Source of the DNA: Corynebacterium propinquum DSM 44285
Lineage (GTDB): Bacteria; Actinomycetota; Actinomycetes; Mycobacteriales; Mycobacteriaceae
DNA: 64,000 nucleotides
Direction of reading: 5' to 3'
NCBI RefSeq assembly: GCF_000375525.1
Contig: NZ_AQXC01000005.1
Span: 1-64,000, forward strand
Positions 17,993-27,535 of this stretch are shown piece by piece (the first letter of the stretch is position 1; every line of letters begins with the position of its first letter). Under the pieces are notes generated by a model that was given only the letters and a program-made list of their open reading frames with translations, was not told where the DNA came from and did not search any database. The translations under genes were made by a program, and so were the position numbers.

Positions 17993-18985
17993 CTACGCGC
18001 CCTGCTTTTGCGCCTCCTGCTTTTGCGCTTCTGCTTTTTCTGCGATTGCCTCGGCAACTTCCTGGCAGTCCTCGCGCCCGCAATGCGCGGTGCGTGGGTT
18101 AGCGTAGCAATCATCGCAAATCAGCACTTGCTTGCGGCAGGTGTCTTCATTAATGCAATTATTGAACTTATTATTGCCCACTCCACAGTGGATGCAGTGC
18201 CCTAATTGCACAAAATTGGGATCATTGTCCTGCCCAAATTCCATGTGCATGCGCTCGTCGAAGACGTACAACGAGCCTTCCCACAGGCCTTTGTTTCCGT
18301 ATTTTTCGCCGTAGCGCACGATGCCGCCGTCGACCTGGTAGACCTCGTTGAAGCCGCGGTTTTTCATCAGCGAAGACAAAATTTCGCAGCGGATGCCGCC
18401 GGTGCAATAGGAAATCACCGGCTTGTCCTTCATCCAGTCATACTTACCGGATTCGATTTCTTTGATGAAGTCATGCGTGGTTTCCACATCCGGCACCACC
18501 GCATTTTTAAACTTGCCGATCTCGGCTTCCATGGCGTTGCGGCCATCGAAGAAGACCACGTCGTCGCCGCGCTCTTCGACGAGTTTATTCACCTCTTCTG
18601 GCTTCAGGTGCACGCCGCCGCCGATCACGCCGTTTTCATCAACCTTCAATTCGTCGGCTGCATTAAAAGCCACGATCTCATCGCGAACTTTCACAGACAA
18701 GCGTGGGAAATCCTCGGCGCCGCCGTTGGACCACTTGAACGACATGGAATGAAAACCATCGTATTCGCGGGTGCGCTTGCGGTATTGCTTGCACGCAGCA
18801 ACCGTGCCGCCGACGGTGCCGTTGATGCCGTGTTTGGAGATGAGGATGCGGCCTTTCAGCCCCAGCGACTCACACAAAGCCTTCTGCCACAGCATCACCG
18901 CCTGCGGGTCTGCGATTGGGGTGAACTGGTAATACAGCAGGATTTTGGATTCAAGCGATTCGCTGCGGCTAGTCATAAGCCGCAT
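17993..18985 (-). CDS. trhO: tRNA uridine(34) hydroxylase (rhodanese family, UPF0176)
   Basis: TrhO installs the 5-hydroxyl of ho5U at tRNA wobble position 34. The protein has an N-terminal acylphosphatase-like domain ([20 protein letters not shown]), a rhodanese domain with the active loop CTGGIRCE near residue 195, and a C-terminal Cys/His-rich segment ([27 protein letters not shown]) that may bind zinc. The tail is Lys/Gln/Ala-rich with the repeat [12 protein letters not shown] 18985 and ATG 18976 are both possible and neither has a clear ribosome site. Confidence 0.93.
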   Translation of the reverse strand: MRLMTSRSESLESKILLYYQFTPIADPQAVMLWQKALCESLGLKGRILISKHGINGTVGGTVAACKQYRKRTREYDGFHSMSFKWSNGGAEDFPRLSVKVRDEIVAFNAADELKVDENGVIGGGVHLKPEEVNKLVEERGDDVVFFDGRNAMEAEIGKFKNAVVPDVETTHDFIKEIESGKYDWMKDKPVISYCTGGIRCEILSSLMKNRGFNEVYQVDGGIVRYGEKYGNKGLWEGSLYVFDERMHMEFGQDNDPNFVQLGHCIHCGVGNNKFNNCINEDTCRKQVLICDDCYANPRTAHCGREDCQEVAEAIAEKAEAQKQEAQKQGA

Positions 18986-19114
18986 TGTAATAACCAGCTG
19001 GAAGTTTTCCTAAAATACTAGGCCGAATTACCGGGCACGCCGAAATCCCGGCCACGCCGGGGCCGGTGCCGAACTACCGAGCACGGCCGAGGCTGGGTGG
19101 AAGCGGCTGCAGGC

Positions 19115-20608
19115 TTAGACCTTGTGGTACAAGCCCTTCCGCCAGAACACCGGATCACTGCTCACGCGCACACCGAGGTTGCGGAAGATTCCCTCGTCGA
19201 CAGACCCAAGGATCGTGGTGGTGTGCACCTCACAATCGCGCAGGTTCTTCAGCTCCGCCAGCGCAGCGCGGGCGTCGGCAGAATTAGCCGCGGACACAGA
19301 CAAGGCGATCAGTACTTCATCGGTGTGTAAACGCGGATTCTTCGAGCCCAGATGCTGGGTTTTCAGAGTCTGGATCGGTTCGATGGCTTCCGGAGCCAGC
19401 AACAGGACGTCGTCAGGAATACCAGCCAAGTGCTTCAAGGCATTCAGCAACATTGCCGCCGAACACCCCAGCAGGCTGGAGGTTTTCCCGGTAATCATGG
19501 TGCCGTCGGCAAGCTGGACGGCCGAACCCGGCTGCCCGCTTTCCTCGGCTACCCGGCGCGCCGGCGCAAGCACCGCGCGGTCGTCGACAGCAACACCGGC
19601 TTTGTTCATCACCACGGCCACACGCCCGGAAATCGTGCTGTCGAGTTCCTCGGTGCGCTCGGTAACCAGGGCTTTGAAATAGCGGCGGATGATTTCCTGG
19701 CGGGCGGCTTCCTGGCACGCTTCGTCGTCGCTGATGCAGTAGCCGACCATGTTCACGCCCATGTCCGTTGGCGACTGGTATGGCGATGCGCCCACCAGTT
19801 TTTCCAACAGGCGCTTGAGCAGCGGAAAGGCTTCAACGTCGCGGTTGTAATTCGAGGCTTTCTTGTCATAGGCCGACAGGTGGTACGGGTCGATGACGTT
19901 GGCGTCGTCCAGATCCGCAGTGGCTGCCTCGTAGGCCAGGTTGACGGGGTGCTCGAGCGGTAGGTTCCAAATGGGGAAGGTTTCAAATTTTGCGTAACCA
20001 GCGTTCACGCCGCGCTGGTGTTCGTGGTAAATCTGCGACAGGCAGGTCGCCATCTTGCCGGAACCAGGCCCCGGCGCGGTCATGATGATCAGATCGCGGG
20101 AGGTTTCTGCAAAATCATTGCGGCCGAACCCGTCTTCGGAGACGATACGGTCGGCGTCGGTGGGGTATCCCGGGATGGTGCGGTGGCGGGATACTTTCAG
20201 CCCCATGCGATGCAGGCGCTGGATGAAGGCTTCTGCCTGGTGGTTGCCGTCTTCCAGCTGGGTGATGACGATGTTTTCCACCAAAAAACCGCGCTCGCGG
20301 AAGACGTCGACAAGCCGCAGCACGTCGTCTTCGTAGGTGATGCCCAGGTCCGCACGGATTTTATTGCGCAGCAGGTCCTTGGAGTTCACGCAGATCATGA
20401 TCTCCAGGTCGTTTTTCAGCTGCTCCAGCATCGCAATTTTGTTGTCCGGGGTGAAACCCGGCAGAACGCGTGATGCGTGTAGGTCGTCGAAAAGCTTGCC
20501 CCCCATTTCGAGATAAAGCTTGCCGCCGATTTCTTTCCGCCGAGCGTTGATGTGCTCCGATTGGAGTTGAATGTATTTCTCGCGATCAAACCCGATCTTA
20601 TGCGCCAT
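19115..20608 (-). CDS. DUF1846 family protein
   Basis: A 497-residue cytoplasmic protein of the DUF1846 family, found in actinobacteria and firmicutes without an agreed biochemical role. The family signature is seen in [10 protein letters not shown]-like [20 protein letters not shown] (a P-loop-like stretch near residue 180), [23 protein letters not shown] and [20 protein letters not shown]. No membrane segments. AAGG precedes the ATG by four bases. It is divergent from the DNA glycosylase gene. Full length, nothing odd. Confidence 0.9.
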   Translation of the reverse strand: MAHKIGFDREKYIQLQSEHINARRKEIGGKLYLEMGGKLFDDLHASRVLPGFTPDNKIAMLEQLKNDLEIMICVNSKDLLRNKIRADLGITYEDDVLRLVDVFRERGFLVENIVITQLEDGNHQAEAFIQRLHRMGLKVSRHRTIPGYPTDADRIVSEDGFGRNDFAETSRDLIIMTAPGPGSGKMATCLSQIYHEHQRGVNAGYAKFETFPIWNLPLEHPVNLAYEAATADLDDANVIDPYHLSAYDKKASNYNRDVEAFPLLKRLLEKLVGASPYQSPTDMGVNMVGYCISDDEACQEAARQEIIRRYFKALVTERTEELDSTISGRVAVVMNKAGVAVDDRAVLAPARRVAEESGQPGSAVQLADGTMITGKTSSLLGCSAAMLLNALKHLAGIPDDVLLLAPEAIEPIQTLKTQHLGSKNPRLHTDEVLIALSVSAANSADARAALAELKNLRDCEVHTTTILGSVDEGIFRNLGVRVSSDPVFWRKGLYHKV

Positions 20609-20734
20609 TGTGCCTTACTTTCTCTCGCGAGGATACCCCGCGTGCAGCCTCGAAAAATCTATGACGCATGACTAGTATACGCGCCTACCCAGCATTCAAC
20701 GCATACGCAGCGCTGGCCTCGCTAGTCTAGAGGC

Positions 20735-21565
20735 ATGCCTGAAGGTCACGTCATCCACCGTCTTGCCGACGAATTCACCCGCATTTTTGGAACTCAGCGC
20801 CTGCATATCACCAGCCCACAGGGCCGTTTTGCCACGGAGGTGGCGCTTGTCGACGGCTCCCGGCTGGAGCGTGCGGAAGCGTTTGGCAAGCACTTATTCT
20901 TGCATTTCGATGCCGCTTCTGACGAGCACATCATCTATATCCATTTGGGTCTGATTGGGCATCTGCGTTTTGAGGATCGCGAGAAAATCTGGGGGCAGAT
21001 CCGGTTGCGCATCGAACCACTTGCCGACGACGCGAGCACCCACAATCTGGCGGCGAATCTGCGCGGCCCGCAGTGGTGCCGGCTGATCACAGACGAGGAA
21101 TATGCCATCGCCGTCGGCAAGATTGGGGAAGATCCCATCCGCGATGATGCCGATCCGAAGCAGGTGTGGGCGAAGGTGCGGCGCTCGAAGCGCAGCATTG
21201 GTTCGTTGTTGATGGACCAGAAGCTGTTCGCGGGGGTGGGCAATATTTATCGTGCAGAGGTGCTGTTCCGGCATCAGCAGTCTCCGTTTACTCCGGGTAA
21301 TGCGATTGATCGCAGCGTGTTTTTCGCTATGTGGGAAGACCTGGTGGCTCTGATGCGCCAGGGCGTGGTCGACGGCGAGATTAATACGGTGCGCGACGAG
21401 CACACCCCGGAGGTAATGCACCGCCCGGCGCGTGACGACGAGCACGGCGGCGAAGTTTATGTTTACCGGCGCGCGGGAGATGATTGTTATGTCTGCGGTT
21501 CAGATATTGCGATGAAAGCCTACGAAGGGCGCAATCTGTTTTGGTGCCCGACGTGCCAGGCTTGA
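20735..21565 (+). CDS. Fpg/Nei-family DNA glycosylase/AP lyase
   Basis: Base-excision repair enzyme removing oxidised bases. PEGHVIHRLADEF opens the protein: Pro2 is the Schiff-base nucleophile and Glu3 the general acid; PEGH rather than PELPE points to the Nei2/MutM-like actinobacterial branch. A helix-two-turn-helix (LFAGVGNIYRAEVLF) lies near residue 168 and a zinc finger closes the protein (CYVCGSDIAM ... LFWCPTCQ). 276 residues, complete. Whether it prefers oxidised purines or pyrimidines cannot be told from sequence. Confidence 0.93.
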   Translation: MPEGHVIHRLADEFTRIFGTQRLHITSPQGRFATEVALVDGSRLERAEAFGKHLFLHFDAASDEHIIYIHLGLIGHLRFEDREKIWGQIRLRIEPLADDASTHNLAANLRGPQWCRLITDEEYAIAVGKIGEDPIRDDADPKQVWAKVRRSKRSIGSLLMDQKLFAGVGNIYRAEVLFRHQQSPFTPGNAIDRSVFFAMWEDLVALMRQGVVDGEINTVRDEHTPEVMHRPARDDEHGGEVYVYRRAGDDCYVCGSDIAMKAYEGRNLFWCPTCQA

Positions 21566-21621
21566 TCATTGGGGCGCAGCTTCCCACCACAGGTTTAAGC
21601 CGGGGTGGTTAAGCTGGGTTT

Positions 21622-23490
21622 ATGTTCGCTTATTCTGCTGATCAGATCCGCGCTGCGGAAAAAGCACTCCTGGCCCATAAGGTGGCCGACGACGAGATGA
21701 TGAAGCTCGCCGCCGCTGCCGTGGCCGATACCGCTTCAGACATGTTGCGGGCGCAAGCTCGGCGCACCCCCGAACATCAGGAAACGGCTAAACAGGCTAC
21801 AGGCGGGCAGGGCATGCAAGCATCGGGGACGGCAGACGTCGTGGTTGCGGTGGGCCCCGGCGGTAATGGCGGCGACGGTTTGTTTGCCGCCACGCATTTG
21901 TTGTTGGCGGGTTACCGTGTGCAGGCGGTCCCGGTGGCTACGCGTGCCGACGGCTCCCCGAAGGTGCACCCTACTGCGTGGCAAGCCTTTTGCGCCGCCG
22001 GTGGTGAGCAGGTTAGTGCTAGTGAACTGGTTGCTTCCGCACAATCACCGGCTCTGATTATCGACGCGATCGCGGGTTTATCCGCAGGCCGCGGCCTTGC
22101 CGGCGAGCTCGCCGAGTTCTTTTCCGCGCAGCGGCGCGCAGGCACCGATGTTCTTGCCATTGATGTACCGACCGGGGTGCACTGCGATACTGGAGCCACC
22201 GCCCCAGAAACCACAGCTCCGGAAACACCAACAGGTGAGCGCCTCCCCGGGGATAGCTATGTGCGTGCGACGGTCACTATCTCCTTTGGTGCTGGCCGCT
22301 TAGCGCACGCAGTGGCACCGGCATGCGGGAAAGTCGTGATCGCCGATCTGCGATTGCCGCAGGGTCCGCGTTCGTTTGCAGAAGAACTTGCACACCAACA
22401 TTGTGCGGACATCAATAACGCAAAACACAGCAGCGCCAGCGCTAGCTCCGAGCAGGGCACCGTCGAGTTTTTCCAGGTTCCAACAATTGCAACCAAGGCT
22501 CAGGCGTCGGCAAGCGGGAGCACACCGGAATCACCACAACCACCAGAATTGCCAGAATTCCAGCACGGCACAGCCGGCGTCGGCAGCGGCCCGGGAAACC
22601 TAGAACCGCAGCCAGCTGGGGACAAATATTCCTCGGGGGTGGTTGGTCTGTGCGCCGGCTCGGCGGCGTATCCCGGCGCGGGCATTTTATCTGCGGCCGG
22701 TGCGATCGCCGCTACGCCATCGATGGTGCGGGTGCTGGGGCCTGCTGAACTCACGCGTGATGTGGTGCGTGCGCACCCGGAGGCAGTCACACATACCAGT
22801 GTGCGCACCGCCGGTCGCGTGCAAGCGTTGGTTGTTGGGCCGGGGCGCGGAACGGATATTTCCGCAGCGTTGGAATTGGAATATGCGTTGCGGGGCGCTC
22901 AGCCGCTGGTGTTGGATGCCGACGCCATCACGTTGCTAGCGGCCAGCGCGCAGTTGCGGGAGCTCCTGCGCGACCGGGTAAGCGCTAGCCCGGTGCTGCT
23001 GACCCCGCATGATGGAGAGTTCCAGCGTTTAGCAGACTCGCTACCTGCACCAGATCAGCAGGCAATGACCGCTGGCACCTCTGGTTCTTCTGCTACCACC
23101 GACCGTTTGCGCACAACCCGTGCCCTGGCGGCACAACTCAATGCGTGGGTGCTGCGCAAAGGGCGGATCACTCTGATTGCCAGCCCTGACGGCAGGTTGG
23201 TGTCGGTGAATACGGGTTCTTCGTGGGCTGCCACGCCTGGTTCCGGTGATGTGCTGTCCGGAATTCTTGGGGCTTTCCTCGCCGAGTGGAATGCACCAGC
23301 AGCCGCTCCGGAGACTAAACACGCCGGGGCAGCCCAGGCGGATCTTGCCGACGTTTTCCGGCGCGCTGTTGTCGTGCATTCTTGGGCCGCGCAGCTTGCT
23401 GCACAAACAGAATTTGGGATGGCGCCGACGTCGGCAAGCGCGATTGCTACCGCGATACCCCGGGCACTGGCATATTTCTCCAGCCAGTAA
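21622..23490 (+). CDS. nnr: Bifunctional NAD(P)HX epimerase / ADP-dependent dehydratase
   Basis: Repairs hydrated NADH and NADPH. The N-terminal YjeF_N epimerase domain runs to ~210 (MFAYSADQIRAAEKALL, VGPGGNGGDGLFAATHLL, VPTGVHCDTG). The C-terminal ribokinase-like dehydratase domain begins near 335 (SSGVVGLCAGSAAYPGAGIL) and includes ALVVGPGRGTD and the catalytic TPGSGDVLSGILGAFLA. An unusually long Ser/Pro/Ala linker (~265-330) separates them. 622 residues overall, longer than the ~500 typical because of insertions in the linker and epimerase domain. Confidence 0.93.
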   Translation: MFAYSADQIRAAEKALLAHKVADDEMMKLAAAAVADTASDMLRAQARRTPEHQETAKQATGGQGMQASGTADVVVAVGPGGNGGDGLFAATHLLLAGYRVQAVPVATRADGSPKVHPTAWQAFCAAGGEQVSASELVASAQSPALIIDAIAGLSAGRGLAGELAEFFSAQRRAGTDVLAIDVPTGVHCDTGATAPETTAPETPTGERLPGDSYVRATVTISFGAGRLAHAVAPACGKVVIADLRLPQGPRSFAEELAHQHCADINNAKHSSASASSEQGTVEFFQVPTIATKAQASASGSTPESPQPPELPEFQHGTAGVGSGPGNLEPQPAGDKYSSGVVGLCAGSAAYPGAGILSAAGAIAATPSMVRVLGPAELTRDVVRAHPEAVTHTSVRTAGRVQALVVGPGRGTDISAALELEYALRGAQPLVLDADAITLLAASAQLRELLRDRVSASPVLLTPHDGEFQRLADSLPAPDQQAMTAGTSGSSATTDRLRTTRALAAQLNAWVLRKGRITLIASPDGRLVSVNTGSSWAATPGSGDVLSGILGAFLAEWNAPAAAPETKHAGAAQADLADVFRRAVVVHSWAAQLAAQTEFGMAPTSASAIATAIPRALAYFSSQ

Positions 23491-23580
23491 GACTGGTAAA
23501 GCTAAAACAAGCATTGCTCCGTGCAGGGGTTGGGGGCATCGGGCATTCACCGCTGCTGCACCGCTGCACCGCTGGCCTTG

Positions 23581-23961
23581 TTATCCCAGGATCAACAATG
23601 TGACCACTGCTGGGGCGTCGGCATGCAAGGCGTGGATTTTGCCTTCATCGACGTGCACAGCTTTACCTGGGGCAAGCTCGAGTTCATCGACGGGTTCACC
23701 AGCATCCGCGTCGCCGATGGTGAACGTGACTGAACCCGTTTGCCCCAGCACCAGGATCGGGCGCGGGGCCTTGTGGTTCGCCATCGTGTCACCGGCGCGG
23801 AAGGATAACCGCACCACGGTGGCGCCTTCCAGCTCGGCAACCTTGGTTACTTGTGGCACCGCACGGGCTTGGCGTGACTGCGCATGGGTGGAGTTCTCAT
23901 CCTCCTGGTATGGCAGATTGAGACCTTCCACCAGTTCCCATTCGTGCTCATTAATGCGCAT
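23581..23961 (-). CDS. Cupin-domain protein
   Basis: A 126-residue single-domain cupin. The two cupin motifs are degenerate: LSFRAGDTMANHKAPRPILVLGQTGSVTF (motif 1, one histidine) and ELAPGKAVHVDEGKIHAL (motif 2, two histidines), so metal binding is plausible but not certain. The frame opens at 23988, but AAGGA sits six bases before the ATG at 23961 (MRINEHEWELV), which I chose. It converges on nnr. Substrate unknown. Confidence 0.85.
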   Translation of the reverse strand: MRINEHEWELVEGLNLPYQEDENSTHAQSRQARAVPQVTKVAELEGATVVRLSFRAGDTMANHKAPRPILVLGQTGSVTFTIGDADAGEPVDELELAPGKAVHVDEGKIHALHADAPAVVTLLILG

Positions 23962-24076
23962 GACAGTTCCTTTGCTTACGAGGGGCATTTAGCACCAGTT
24001 TACTGCGAAAAATGACTGCCCCGATTTTCCGGAAGCTATGATCAGATTAACGTAAATTATGAAAGGTAGGGCCGGT

Positions 24077-24508
24077 ATGGTGGCTAGTTCGCAGGTAAAT
24101 CTTGCCGATTGGACGCAGAAGGCGAAAGACTACATCGATTCGAAACAGCACCTTCTACTCCCCGGCGTATGCCAAGATGATCCTTGGAGTCAAAAATCAT
24201 TAAAAGCGTGCGAAAAATGGTTGCTTGCGGATGCAAAAACGATTCCTGCCCGTCGCCGAATTGAATACGAGATGTTCCTTGGAGAAGGTCTACGCAGGCG
24301 GTTTTCAGGGCAATGGGCACATGCTTCTATCTTGGACAAGAAAATTAGCCATGAGCATAATCTACTTGGAATTTATTATCCTCAGCTAGAGCAATTTGAT
24401 GTAACCGGCTCCCTGCTTGCTAATGCGCTTGCTGCAAAAGCAGGAGATTTCTGGGCTTCAGTTTTCCAGTTAAACGAAAGCCTTCGTTTGGCGGGCCTTG
24501 CACATTGA
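24077..24508 (+). CDS. Hypothetical protein at the border of the accessory region
   Basis: 143 residues from ATG 24077 (MVASSQVNLADWTQKAKDYI), preferred over ATG 24059 because AAAGGTAGG lies in front of it. Predicted helical and soluble, with Trp-rich positions and no transmembrane segment. I do not recognise a family. It is the last intact gene before IS3 debris and the ABC modules, is more AT-rich than nnr, and may be accessory. Confidence 0.6.
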   Translation: MVASSQVNLADWTQKAKDYIDSKQHLLLPGVCQDDPWSQKSLKACEKWLLADAKTIPARRRIEYEMFLGEGLRRRFSGQWAHASILDKKISHEHNLLGIYYPQLEQFDVTGSLLANALAAKAGDFWASVFQLNESLRLAGLAH

Positions 24509-24589
24509 AGAATCCCGGATTCTGCTGCTATAAACCATTGAAATTGGGAGCCATGGTTGAGCCTGCCCCGGTAATTCAGCGTGCGAGGG

Positions 24590-24757
24590 ATTGTTCGGCC
24601 GAATGAAAAAGAGATGTTTTATGGGCGTAAATAACCCCGTCCTAAGGAATTAGAGAAAGCGATTCATGAATATGCCGACTTCTATAACGAACGAAGAATC
24701 AAGCTTGAGTTCGGCGGCTTAAGCATCAATCAACGCCGACGCAAGCTGCTACTCTGA
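24590..24757 (+). pseudogene. IS3-family transposase (orfB) C-terminal remnant
   Basis: Three reading frames joined by frameshifts and a stop give FGRMK, KEMFYGRK, then LEKAIHEYADFYNERRIKLE followed by FGGLSINQRRRKLLL. This is the end of an IS3-type integrase (the F-Y-N-x-x-R-x-K-x-x-x-G-G-L-S motif). All upstream catalytic DDE parts are gone. No inverted repeats of this element are visible, so it is an old relic. Confidence 0.75.
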
Positions 24758-24843
24758 ATATTCCTAAAAATGTCCGCATCCCCCCAGTTTACTACTTAGA
24801 CCTATAACGCAGCCGCCACCAACAGAAATCGAGCGCGTAAAAA

Positions 24844-24872
24844 CTCCGCCCAGCTCTCTACGATAGGCGGAG
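24844..24872 (-). terminator. Terminator of the first ABC module
   Basis: CTCCGCC and GGCGGAG form a seven-base stem; on the minus strand it is followed by TTTTTACG. It lies after the 29-codon small ORF and so closes the minus-strand module 29485-24894. Confidence 0.65.
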
Positions 24873-24893
24873 CTTCAAGCACAAAGATTGATA

Positions 24894-24983
24894 CTATTTT
24901 TTATTCCCCTTATCCTTCCGCAAAAACATCAAAGTTATACTTACCGAATAGATAGCGAGAAAAATGATAATAGCTGTAGTCAT
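24894..24983 (-). CDS. Small single-helix membrane peptide (29 residues)
   Basis: ATG at 24983, preceded by AAGGTG five bases upstream, opens a 29-codon frame ending TAG: a short N-terminus, one hydrophobic helix (about residues 4-21, AIIIFLAIYSVSITLMF) and a basic tail (LRKDKGNKK). It lies between the module-1 permease and the module terminator, on the same strand. Positive-inside charge and placement suggest an accessory subunit or a peptide handled by the exporter; this is inference and the ORF could be chance. Confidence 0.4.
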   Translation of the reverse strand: MTTAIIIFLAIYSVSITLMFLRKDKGNKK

Positions 24984-25032
24984 ACTCACACCTTAACAGC
25001 AGACTTTCTTAGTCGCAGCAGTACAGCCCAAG

Positions 25033-25088
25033 TGAAGTGTCCCAGGTTTTGTTCCGTCTGAGTAGATGGGAAAATCTGGGACACTTCA
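25033..25088 (+). repeat. 56-bp hairpin repeat, copy A (perfect arms)
   Basis: TGAAGTGTCCCAG at 25033-25045 pairs with CTGGGACACTTCA at 25076-25088; the TTTT/AAAA next inward also pair, and the centre has its own hairpin (CCGTCT-GAGT-AGATGG with one G-T). This is the most intact of six copies and is read as the left end of an IS3-type element. Confidence 0.85.
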
Positions 25089-25151
25089 AACGTTCTGGGT
25101 ATCAGGTGTCCACCAAACAGGGGGTCAGGTCACCTTTCTGAATATCAGAAC

Positions 25152-26684
25152 CTAGGATCTTCGCTCAAACTTTCTGAGTGCCACGAAAAACCAACGCGCT
25201 GTTAGGCTAAAAACAAGTAATTCAGTTATCACTGCAAAAATGAGCCGTTCTGGAGTATCAGCAATCTCTGGCCAGGCAGGCAACGCTACAACCCACAAAA
25301 TGGATTCAGCCAGGACATCACCTCCCAGAGTCGCCGACAATACCGTGATAAAGATTGACCATGCGATCGTGAGGCCAGCACCGTAGGACACACACAGCAC
25401 GGTACTTATAGTCACCAGCACGACTCCCGTCGTTGACCACAACACGACAAGCTTCATCGTTTCAGCAAAATTCCCGCCCGCAAACGTATGACAAACTCCT
25501 AGTACCATCGCGAGAAATACGAGCAAGATGTAATGCCATATAAGGTAGGAAACACGAGTTTTAGCGTTCTCCAATACAGTGACTCTCCACGCAGAAGACA
25601 ACAATTTCCAACTCAAGATAGGAAGAAGGCCTGCGCCTAAGGGTAGGACGAAAAATGTATAGAAGCCGCTGATATAGCTTGCTGGATAAAAGACAGCCAT
25701 CATCCCAAAAACCACTAACACGGCAAATAACAACCACGAAATGCTGCTACGGAATAATGCGATCCCGATGGACGATAAAGCAAGAGCCAGGTTGTCTGGA
25801 CTATTGCGCCCAGAAAAATCAGGCGAAGCGTATACAGAATCAAGAGAAAACTGTACAGGTGAAATGCTCTGTTGTCGTTGGGCTTGAGTATTTTTCTTAT
25901 TCGTAACTTTTCTTTGGCGCCCTCGCGCGAAAATTGCCAAGCTAAAAGCAGCAAGCGCCAAGAGGCTATTACGGATAATGCCTTGCAAAGGAGTTTCTTG
26001 CGCAAGTAACTCTCCTCCAGTCAAAGGCACCGCATTAGAGTGAACACCAAGCACAGGTAGAAGCAAACGCACAGGCCAGGCTGGTGGAAACAGATGCCAC
26101 AATGAGGATTCAGATAAAAGAGTTCCGGCTACTTGATACACCACCGCTGCTAACAACGTCATTACAATAGAGAAATACCGTGCAACCAGGCTGAAAATAC
26201 AAATTGTCGAAATGCTGCACATAAACGCTAGCCCACCTGCAACAAGAAGGGAATTCGCCCCGTCACGGCCATCCATTATTGTTAATGCCCAGGACGACCC
26301 AAAGTTCAACAGGTGAAATAATGCAGACACTCCAATGAGAACACCACTACGTGCCGCGCGAGTCGCGTATGGCGACACCGGCCGAACGTCGGTTCCTCCG
26401 TATCGGTTAGCTTTTTCCCTATCTTCTGCAAGACCAGCTAATAAAGCCAGGAGCGGAGCAGCCATACCAGTGACGTACATAGCCTGCCAACTCAGCGCAC
26501 CCGAGGCATCATGATCCCCAGAAGTCCAGAAAGCTAAGGTCGAACTAGTTATACCAATCCACAGACCAATCAGAGGAAACCATTGCACTGTTGATCCTTT
26601 TGTGCGAATAATTTCGGCCTGAATAATATAGGATGCTTTCGGCGCACTCTGCGATCGAGCAAACACAGACCTTATTTTGCTCAT
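25152..26684 (-). CDS. ABC exporter permease, module 1
   Basis: A 510-residue integral membrane protein with roughly 12 hydrophobic segments and little extracytoplasmic mass, of the type paired with single-domain ATPases in peptide resistance or efflux systems. An IQAEIIRTKGSTVQWFPLIG cytoplasmic opening leads into the first helix. Its ATG overlaps the ATPase stop by four bases (26681-26684). GC is lower than in the flanking backbone. The substrate is not predictable; a regulated antimicrobial-peptide exporter is my inference from the adjacent two-component system. Confidence 0.8.
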   Translation of the reverse strand: MSKIRSVFARSQSAPKASYIIQAEIIRTKGSTVQWFPLIGLWIGITSSTLAFWTSGDHDASGALSWQAMYVTGMAAPLLALLAGLAEDREKANRYGGTDVRPVSPYATRAARSGVLIGVSALFHLLNFGSSWALTIMDGRDGANSLLVAGGLAFMCSISTICIFSLVARYFSIVMTLLAAVVYQVAGTLLSESSLWHLFPPAWPVRLLLPVLGVHSNAVPLTGGELLAQETPLQGIIRNSLLALAAFSLAIFARGRQRKVTNKKNTQAQRQQSISPVQFSLDSVYASPDFSGRNSPDNLALALSSIGIALFRSSISWLLFAVLVVFGMMAVFYPASYISGFYTFFVLPLGAGLLPILSWKLLSSAWRVTVLENAKTRVSYLIWHYILLVFLAMVLGVCHTFAGGNFAETMKLVVLWSTTGVVLVTISTVLCVSYGAGLTIAWSIFITVLSATLGGDVLAESILWVVALPAWPEIADTPERLIFAVITELLVFSLTARWFFVALRKFERRS

Positions 26685-27406
26685 GATTCTTCACTTCCTT
26701 GGGTCATGCCCAGGAAGCGTTCTTCAAGGTGATCTCTTGCTGCAAAATGGCTCAACGGCCCAGAATAAGCACTCTGTCCTTTGGCTAGGATCGTGATGTC
26801 ATCAGCGAGTTTAGAAATTTCCCCGAGCTGATGGGAACTAACCAAAACGGTACCTTCACACTTCACCCAATTACGTATAAGAATTCGCAGATCTGCGATC
26901 CCCTGCGGATCAAGACCGTTTTGAGGCTCATCGAGAATAAGGATAGGAGGGCGTCCAAGAATTGCCATTGCAAGAGCAAGTCGTGCCTTCATGCCAGTGG
27001 AAAAAGAACGCGCCTTCTTTCTCCCGGCATGTCCCAGTCCGACGAAATCAAGCGCTTCCTGTGCCTGGAGATCTGGAATATTGAGCAGCTTAGCGTGGAC
27101 ACGGATATTATTTAGCGCTGAGAGGTGACCGTAGAAGGCTGGCCCATTGATGGAGGCACCGATATTCTTCAGACTGTCTCTAGTCCGGGGAGAGCCAAAT
27201 ATTTGGATAGCCCCTTGTCCGCGGTCTTCCAAACCAAGAATCATACGGAAACAAGTAGATTTCCCTGCTCCATTCCGTCCCAGAAGCGCATGGACCCGAC
27301 CAGGGATTACGTCCATCGAGAACCCATCAAGAACTACATGCCCTGAATAACTAATCCGCAGATCATTACATGAGATTGCAGGTGTTAGTCCGTCTGTCTT
27401 AGCCAT
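26681..27406 (-). CDS. ABC transporter ATP-binding protein, module 1
   Basis: 241-residue ATPase: Walker A LLGRNGAGKST, signature SFSTGMKARLAL (in place of LSGGQ), Walker B ILILDEPQNGLDPQG, and the H-loop SSHQLGEIS. The DrrA/BcrA type that powers drug and lantibiotic exporters. The frame opens at 27463, but the ATG at 27406 (MAKTDGLTPAISCNDLRISY) fits the family start; the ribosome site is weak either way. Coupled to the permease by ATGA and 130 bases downstream of its response regulator. Confidence 0.9.
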   Translation of the reverse strand: MAKTDGLTPAISCNDLRISYSGHVVLDGFSMDVIPGRVHALLGRNGAGKSTCFRMILGLEDRGQGAIQIFGSPRTRDSLKNIGASINGPAFYGHLSALNNIRVHAKLLNIPDLQAQEALDFVGLGHAGRKKARSFSTGMKARLALAMAILGRPPILILDEPQNGLDPQGIADLRILIRNWVKCEGTVLVSSHQLGEISKLADDITILAKGQSAYSGPLSHFAARDHLEERFLGMTQGSEES

Positions 27407-27535
27407 GACTCTATGATGCGTCGCACCTAAGACAAAAACATCTATCTCTAGGATGCTTTTCACGAAGTCTTGCTACGTCACACGGCGGAATACGGCATCA
27501 GCCTAGAGGATGAAGCGAGCCGTTTGTCCGGTTGC

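Noticed and set aside
27487-27530. Second IS3 orfA-like trace (AEYGISLEDEASRL)
   Set aside because: Too short and too weak to separate from chance, though similar to the debris after hairpin copy D.
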